A DNA stretch of 64,000 bases from Hygrocybe punicea (taxonomy: Eukaryota > Basidiomycota > Agaricomycetes > Agaricales > Hygrophoraceae), in the NCBI GenBank assembly GCA_963556145.1, contig OY744472.1, positions 1,550,001-1,614,000 on the forward strand, given 5' to 3'. Every line of letters begins with the position of its first letter. Within the stretch, counting starts at the first letter, position 1. The notes below the pieces were generated by a model. The model did not search any database, had not been told where the DNA came from, and saw only the letters and a list, made by a program, of their open reading frames with translations. Shown in pieces: positions 58,624-64,000 of this stretch. The position numbers and the translations under genes were made by a program.

Positions 58624-60229
58624 TACAGGGAGGTGGGTGCCTCACCAGCGCCAAGTGATACCCATGGGTAAACCCACACAAACCCATACCAGCATGTATA
58701 TAATGTATATAATAATATATTGAGTTTCTGGGATGGTTAGAATATATAGAATAATAAATTGTGAATTTTTTACATGTAGAATGCGTGATAATACTAAAAT
58801 TGAATGTCCGAACCGTTCATGAACTCGGTTCAGGCCCCGAAAAAAAAATGTGAACGGTTCAGGGCGGTTCAGGTTCAGTTCAGGGCTCAGCCAAAATGGG
58901 TCTGAACTGGACTGAACTGAACTTCGGTAGCACTAGGCAAGTCAACATGAACCCTCCTCATCTAGTGATGAAAATGTTGCATTCATCACCGCTGTCCTTG
59001 CTGCTGCTGCATCACAGCATGAACCATCTGCAAATTAAGAATCTCAAACCCAATTCAAGGTACATAATGAAATCCAAACCAATCTGGATGATGGCAATGG
59101 AATCGTTCCTGTGGTTGGCCCACATCAAGGTAGCATCACACCAGTATTTATCTCTCAATTTGTTCAGTTCTAATTACTACTGGCAGATTGGAGTCAGACA
59201 GGGCCGCAAGTCACTAGTTCGCAAAACACCCCAGAGCATGCCGAATTGTTGGCGACTAAGTGGTTATCCGCTCAGCAGTTGATGGATTTGGCATGGGAAG
59301 AGGGTTTACTCTACAATCTAGGCAAATTCTCATGGGAAGAAAAGAGACTGATAGGTGTGGCGATTGAATCATATCAACAGGTCCTTCCACCATTAACCTG
59401 TCATCAGGCTTGCCATTAATCATCTCATAGTGTAAAAATATCAGTCGTGAGGAGCTTGAACAACTCATTTTCAGGAAATACAACAAATTACGTGGTGATA
59501 CATTCTGGTCGGAATTAGGTGCATGCGTGAATCATCAAGCGAATATTCTCTCAACTCAAAACTCTATAGCCACTACTGTTCCACTGTGGCCCTTGAGCTC
59601 TGTTTACCATCATGTCCGTAGAGTGTTTCAACCTTGGGGCAAACAAGGATCTTGGACCACATCGGAAGACAAAGATCTTATTCGGTGAGTGCTCTATTGT
59701 CGGACGAAGTCTTCTACGATGTGCTAACTGATCTAATAGGACTGTTCACCAACATGGTGAAAAATGGAAAATTATCAGTGGTTTGGTTGGTAGGACAGAT
59801 GTTGACTGCTGGGACCAGTATAGGAACCACCTCAAGCATCATGACATCCAGGTCAAAGGTAGGTTATATATGCATTATCTGACCAAGATATATACTCAAA
59901 ATGTCTAGGCCACTGGACAGACGCTGAAGAAAATGAGCTGTTGCGAGTGGTAATAGCAGTTAGAAATGGGAACTCGGCTATTGACTGGGGTGATGTCAGT
60001 AAAAGGATGGGACATAGACGTGGAAGGAAGCAATGTAGTGCGAAATGGTGTGTGATATGTTTTTGATAAAGTTTCGTTCCATTGAAGTAGTATGTCTAGG
60101 TCGGAGCTGTGAAGAGTAATAGAAAACAGCCCAAAATAATGTGGTTTGGTGTGTGGTGAGCATTATCGTCACCACAACATCCTTCAACTGATGTGATTGG
60201 CTTCAGGTTAATTCAATGGGTCTAAGTGA

Positions 60230-60624
60230 AGTCCCTCAGGTGTAGGTTACGATCCATGCTCTGCTGTATGTAGTGTATGATATACTGTGATGGTAATTCT
60301 ATCTGTAGTGTTTTTTTCACACTCGGTCTGCACTACAATTAAATAAACACCAGCACGAATAAACTTGGCAGCATTCAAGCTCATCTTGGCAACTTAAACT
60401 TCAAAGTTGAACTAGCTCAGTCAACGATTGAAATATTGAATACCGGGTCTTGTGAAGAAAGATCAATCCAATATTTATTCAATTTCCCTGGTTGTCATCA
60501 TATGTTTCGGTGAGTAACAAGTTCCCTTCATCGACCCACAAAATTTCCTTTACTAATTGTGATGATATGATCCTGCACTCTGAAGTCAGAATACTCTCTG
60601 GAGGCCGCTGACCCAAATTAATTT
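60230..60624. other. Stretch between the Myb and Plavaka relics
   Basis: Two open segments of unknown origin (for example NLAAFKLILATLNFKVELAQ near 60363). No family could be recognised. Confidence 0.3.
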
Positions 60625-60807
60625 ATGGATGGCTCTGCTTTCAACCAGACTTGTTCTTGCCGCAGAAGATTTTCAAACTTTGCAGCCTTCAAGATTCATC
60701 AAAAAACCTGCAAAAGGCTAAAGGAACGCTTGTCTAGTGCATTGGCAAAAGCTAAGGAAACTGTTACGGATCGCTTCTGCAGCGGGCTCCGGCAACAATC
60801 AACTTAA
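60625..60807 (+). pseudogene. Plavaka transposase, N-terminal Cys/His segment
   Basis: Starts MDGSAFNQTCSCRRRFSN, continues FAAFKIHQKTCK and RLSSALAKAKE. This C-x-C..H..C finger followed by a basic helix is, to my knowledge, typical of the N-terminus of Plavaka-type proteins in Agaricomycetes. The sequence then leaves the family and stops. It continues after the inserted block at about 62450. Confidence 0.7.
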
Positions 60808-62449
60808 CTGGGAGGCGGTTTCCAGAGGAGAGAAGAGCAGTTTTTATTGTTGCTTACAGCTAAGACAACACTTCTAAGAGGGGGGGTCAAGGTCTAATGT
60901 CATTGCGAGCCATGGGGGTTACCAAAAACAAGATGAGTCTGCCCCAAGAACCAGACTAAATGTAAGGAAAAGAAAGAAGAAAAAGTCCAAACCAACAACA
61001 AGAACAGTATATATAGTGACTGGTCTTGAGGGGAGGTAAATGGAAATGCAACCATGAAGCTACAACATGTCCAACTACACCATGTGTTCACCATGAGGCA
61101 GACATGAGGCATCCTCATGTCGATGTTCTCGCGATCCAAGTGGAGGCCTGGGTGTCATTGAGGAATAGAGGGGGTCCGGATGACTCGGATGATTTGTCAT
61201 CAGATCATGTGACATGCAGAATTGCCAATTCGGGGTCTATACTTGCTGTCATGGGCAAGTGTGCAGTCTGGCAAGTGCAATGCATGGTTGGGTCGAAGAG
61301 GGGTATCGTCCAGTCTGGGATTGGTAAAGAGAGTGTCTTGAGATAGTGTGGATATAGTGACAAGGTTGGTATGCAAGGAAACAAAGGAATGTGTTGGGAG
61401 AAAACCAACTAGGACGGTGAGACAGTCGAGGTCAGACATGCAAACAGCATAAGCTGTGCTGGATGATGATGTCTATGTCAATGACGTATCGAGGGGCGAT
61501 GCCTTGTCCTGTGTGTGGAACAATGCGGTCCACCTGATGTTGGTATTTGTCCAAGAAAGGGTATTGTTGTAAATGAGTGTAGGAGGTATCAAGGTTATAG
61601 ATGGAAAAGGATAAATGAAGGTGGGTCCAGGTTGCGAGTCATGGCATGAGTGAAAAACTGTGGGAATAAGATGTCGGGTGCTGCATTGAAGTGATGTCGT
61701 GTGAAGAATACACAATAGGGGTCGGTTCACTGTATTGGGAAGTCATATGGTCTGTGGTCAAAGTCTGAAGGCATGTGCTTCAGCGATGGTTGGATTGGAG
61801 GGAACAGTGAAATGTCATGTGATTGAGGATTGTTCAGAGTGCACAAGCAGGTGAGGAATGTTGTCAGATTGTCAGGGAGGATAATGGTAGGCACGGAATA
61901 TGAAAGTGGAAACCATATATCCGAGAATGGCAATTGTCCATTATGTGGTGAGATATTGTTGAGGTGGAAGTTGGACACATCGATGGCAGAAGGGTTTCGG
62001 TGCCAATGCCAAAGATAGATCATAACAAGGTAAAAACCGATAAGGAAAGTGATGGCAATGCTGCCAATGATGATTATGGTAATTAGCTGTGTTCGGAGTA
62101 CAGCCATTGTGTATCGGTTTGTCATGGGATGAAGTAAACAATATGTCAGGGTGAGGGAAAAGACAATAGCGATGATGTCCATCGGCAAGGAGACTATTCG
62201 GGTACAGCAAGGTCACGTGGGATATGTCCATGGTCGGTCTGGATTGTTCTAGCAGAAAGGATAAAAATGGAACAAGAACAAGAATATACAACAATGTCCA
62301 AAAGAAGACAAAAGGCAAAGGGGAACGACAAAGGAAGGTATGGTAAAGTGGAATCGTCATGGTGGGTAACGGAGTTGGAATCAGAGTTGCAGAGTGTAAA
62401 ATGTAACAGAAACCTGAACTAGCAAGTGGAATGCTATCGAGGCGACAGA
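60808..62449. other. Block interrupting the Plavaka relic, purine-rich on the top strand
   Basis: No recognised domain. The minus strand holds open frames with hydrophobic segments (for example ITIIIIGSIAITFLIGFYLV near 62050-62090). The composition resembles 51896-53340. The ends and a target duplication were not found, so insertion is inferred only from the split Plavaka reading. Confidence 0.4.
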
Positions 62450-64000
62450 GCATCCCACAGGGATTTCTGATGATGACCAGCCTGTGATGGACGCTCTACC
62501 TTCAGATTTCGAGCACAATCCAAGTTTGGAGGTAACATGCTATTGTTGTCCACTCCGAGGTTTTCTGATTGGGTATCTCTACAGTCCCACGAAATGAGAC
62601 CTGTGAAGCGTCCCAGACAACTTCCAAGTTGCTTCCGCATGCCTAGTCTGGTAATGCATGACAAAAAACTGATGGATATTCTTCCACAACCGGCACCGGC
62701 ATTACCCCCGCCCAGCATGGATGTTGCGACTTCAACTTCACAACCATCACTTGAACCCCAGAACAACAACAGCATGCTGGATACCTCAGAGCACTGCTCA
62801 TCTGGAGTTCATAGTTGCCTTTGCTGACTTCTTGACACTACCCGCAATTCTTTCGGCATCTATCAATGCTACTATGTTGAGAAATTGCCGTCTCACGATC
62901 CCGAAGGCGAGGTGAGTATGTCAACTATGTCGAACATAGTTGACTCCAATGCAGGGCATTCATAATCCCTGCAGGAAGATATACCAGCTTTTGGCCCATA
63001 TCCCAACAACAGTTCATTTAGACTGGGTGAATGGTACTGGAACCATGGCATTCGAAAGTCACAACAAGATTTCAAGGAACTCTTGGACATTGTAGGAAAT
63101 GATGATTTCAAACCAGTTGAGGTTTGGGAAACAAATTAGAACAAGATTAACAACCAATTAGGACTCAACAACTGGGATAAAGGAGAATGGATTGAGGAGG
63201 ATGCAGGATTGGCAACAACACCCGTGACAATATCTGTGCCTTTTGACCGCAATATGGACCAACCTGGCCCCCGCAATTACACCACTGGGAATCTTCATCA
63301 TCGCTCATTGATATCCGTCATTCGAGAGAAAATCAGGAAAGAATCTGATGTGCCCCACTTCTACTACAAACCCTACTCGCTTCTCTGGAAGCCATCCAAT
63401 GACCGGGAAGAAATTCGCCTTCACGGTGAATTATACACTTCACAGGCATTTCTCAACACCCACAACACACTGCAGGACTCTCCCCGTGAACCCAACTGTG
63501 ATCTACCGCATGTCGTTGTTGCATTAATGTTCTGGTCTGACGCTACACATTTGACAAACTTTGGAAATGTGAAACTCTGGCCATTATATATGTTTTTCGG
63601 TAACAAGTCGAAATACCAATGGTGCAAGCCTTCATGTAATCTATGTGAACATGTTGCTTATTTTGAGAGTGTACATCTTTCATGCGCCTCTTACTTCATT
63701 TTACTAACAACAAGATTCAGCTTCCGGATTCGTTCAAAGACTTCGCATCCAAGTATACCGGCAAAAAGAGACTCACACCAGAATTTATGACCCATTGCCA
63801 TCGAGAATACATCCCTGCCCAGTGGCAACACCTTCTCGACAGTGGAGCATGGTATAATGATTCATTGTTGTGATGGGATTGTACACAGGTTCTCTCCTCG
63901 GATTTTCACGTATTCGGCAGATTATCCTGAGAAGTAGCTCCTTCTTGGGATGTTACCAATAACTTGCTCACACTTTATGACAGAATCCTAATGGCTTGTA
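62450..64000 (+). pseudogene. Plavaka transposase, central part, running off the window
   Basis: Reads QPAPALPPP (62690), YVEKLPSHDPEGE (62875-62911), an intron (62912-62975), then PYPNNSSFRLGEWYWNHG, FKELLDIVGNDDFKPVE, GEWIEEDAGL, PFDRNMDQPGPRNYTTGNL, HRSLISVIREKI, LFMFWSDATHL-like ALMFWSDATHL, LWPLYMFFGNKSKYQ, CNLCEHVAYF, and, after a short intron, LPDSFKDFASKYTGKK, THCHREYIPAQW and RIFTYSADYPEK. Defects: a TAG in VWETN*NKI (63137-63139) and a stop after ADYPEK near 63936. These are the conserved blocks of the Plavaka superfamily (a lineage of DNA transposons in Agaricomycetes). Confidence 0.85.

Larger units (their letters stand above)
56173..58935 (+). mobile_element. Non-autonomous hAT-like element, palindrome-core family, copy F5 (outer)
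   Basis: A perfect 8-bp target duplication GGCAAGTC flanks it (56165-56172 and 58936-58943). The left end is TAGTGCTGCCAAAGTTCGGT and the right end, inverted, is TAGTGCTACCGAAGTTCAGT. Layout in the + direction: end A, a His/Gln-rich frame (from ATG 56581) with VGAPNG before a GTAAGT, hexanucleotide repeats, then (after the inner copy F6) the core palindrome at 58569-58623 and end B. Confidence 0.88.
56137..60229 (+). pseudogene. Reb1/TTF1-like Myb DNA-binding protein, split by a transposon
   Basis: Intact relatives bind specific DNA sites, for example in rDNA termination. Before the insertion an exon reads YDSDQEAS (TSD included), and directly after it QHEPSSSSDENVAF continues in frame. A TAA follows near 59035. 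Later exons encode ELLATKWLSAQQLMDLAWEE, GKFSWEEKRLIGVAIESY, SVYHHVRRVFQPWG, GSWTTSEDKDLIR with HGEKWKIISGLVGRT and DCWDQYRNHL, then GHWTDAEENELLRVV with DWGDVSKRMGHR. These are two Myb-like repeats with the typical Trp spacing. Introns at 59683 and 59860 are clean GT..AG. Defects: the 2.76-kb insertion (56173-58935), the TAA, and one junction near 59452 that changes frame. The C-terminus after KQCSAKW is missing. Confidence 0.78.

Noticed and set aside
56173..58935. Interleaved pairing of ends in F5/F6 as evidence of an inversion or hybrid-end transposition
   Set aside because: Target duplications pair the ends as a simple nest, and the module order shows both copies have the same A and B ends with the inner one reversed. 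No rearrangement is needed.
1..64000. CRISPR array, rRNA genes or bacterial operons
   Set aside because: No spaced direct repeats of CRISPR type and no rRNA-like sequence; gene structure is eukaryotic throughout.

Overview
The window is nuclear DNA of a filamentous basidiomycete, most likely an Agaricomycete. The evidence is dense short introns with GT..AG borders, a TRANK1-like UvrD helicase gene, a divergent G-alpha gene, a PL14-type secreted protein, and relics of hAT, Ty1/copia, Helitron and Plavaka elements together. The species cannot be named from the sequence.

Region 1 (1-20015) is ordinary euchromatin with compact, intron-rich genes: a UvrD-family helicase with a repeat-rich C-terminus (5' end outside the window), glutathione synthetase, an F-box/leucine-rich protein (minus strand), tRNA 2'-phosphotransferase, a class I SAM methyltransferase, a small SFEE/SHEELR-motif protein resembling part of Nup98, a PL14-type protein (minus strand) and a divergent G-protein alpha subunit. 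They do not form a pathway.

Region 2 (about 20016-51900) is nested transposon debris that can be ordered in time from target-site duplications (TSDs). A 3.43-kb hAT element with a perfect 8-bp TSD sits at 25249-28678. A minus-strand Ty1/copia element (LTR 30698-31033, reverse transcriptase 34904-36754, integrase 51215-51895) was entered separately by three elements: a 2.4-kb element at 31081-33513 (itself entered by a 1.46-kb TRIM-like LTR element), a 1.0-kb element at 33894-34903, and a 14.46-kb foldback-like element at 36755-51214. The last has 2.84-kb inverted arms made largely of minisatellite and encloses a Helitron RepHel gene. All transposase-type genes carry nonsense or active-site changes, often of C-to-T type.

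The most distinctive discovery is a family of at least six non-autonomous, 8-bp-TSD (hAT-like) elements at 21820-24269, 22830-24026, 31081-33513, 33894-34903, 56173-58935 and 57250-58549. They share a polar layout: a terminal repeat starting TAGTG or TAGGG, a roughly 50-bp palindrome centred on TCAATTGA or TCAATCGA, a very low-complexity stretch with coding character (Gln/His, Asn/Gly, Asp/His), a short block containing GGTGCACC beside a splice-like site, and a different subterminal sequence at the other end. Two pairs are nested.

Region 3 (51896-56172) has no recognisable gene and an abrupt change of strand composition near 53340. Region 4 (56137-64000) holds a Reb1/TTF1-like Myb gene relic split by the last nested pair, then a Plavaka transposase relic interrupted by about 1.6 kb of unrecognised purine-rich DNA and running off the window end.
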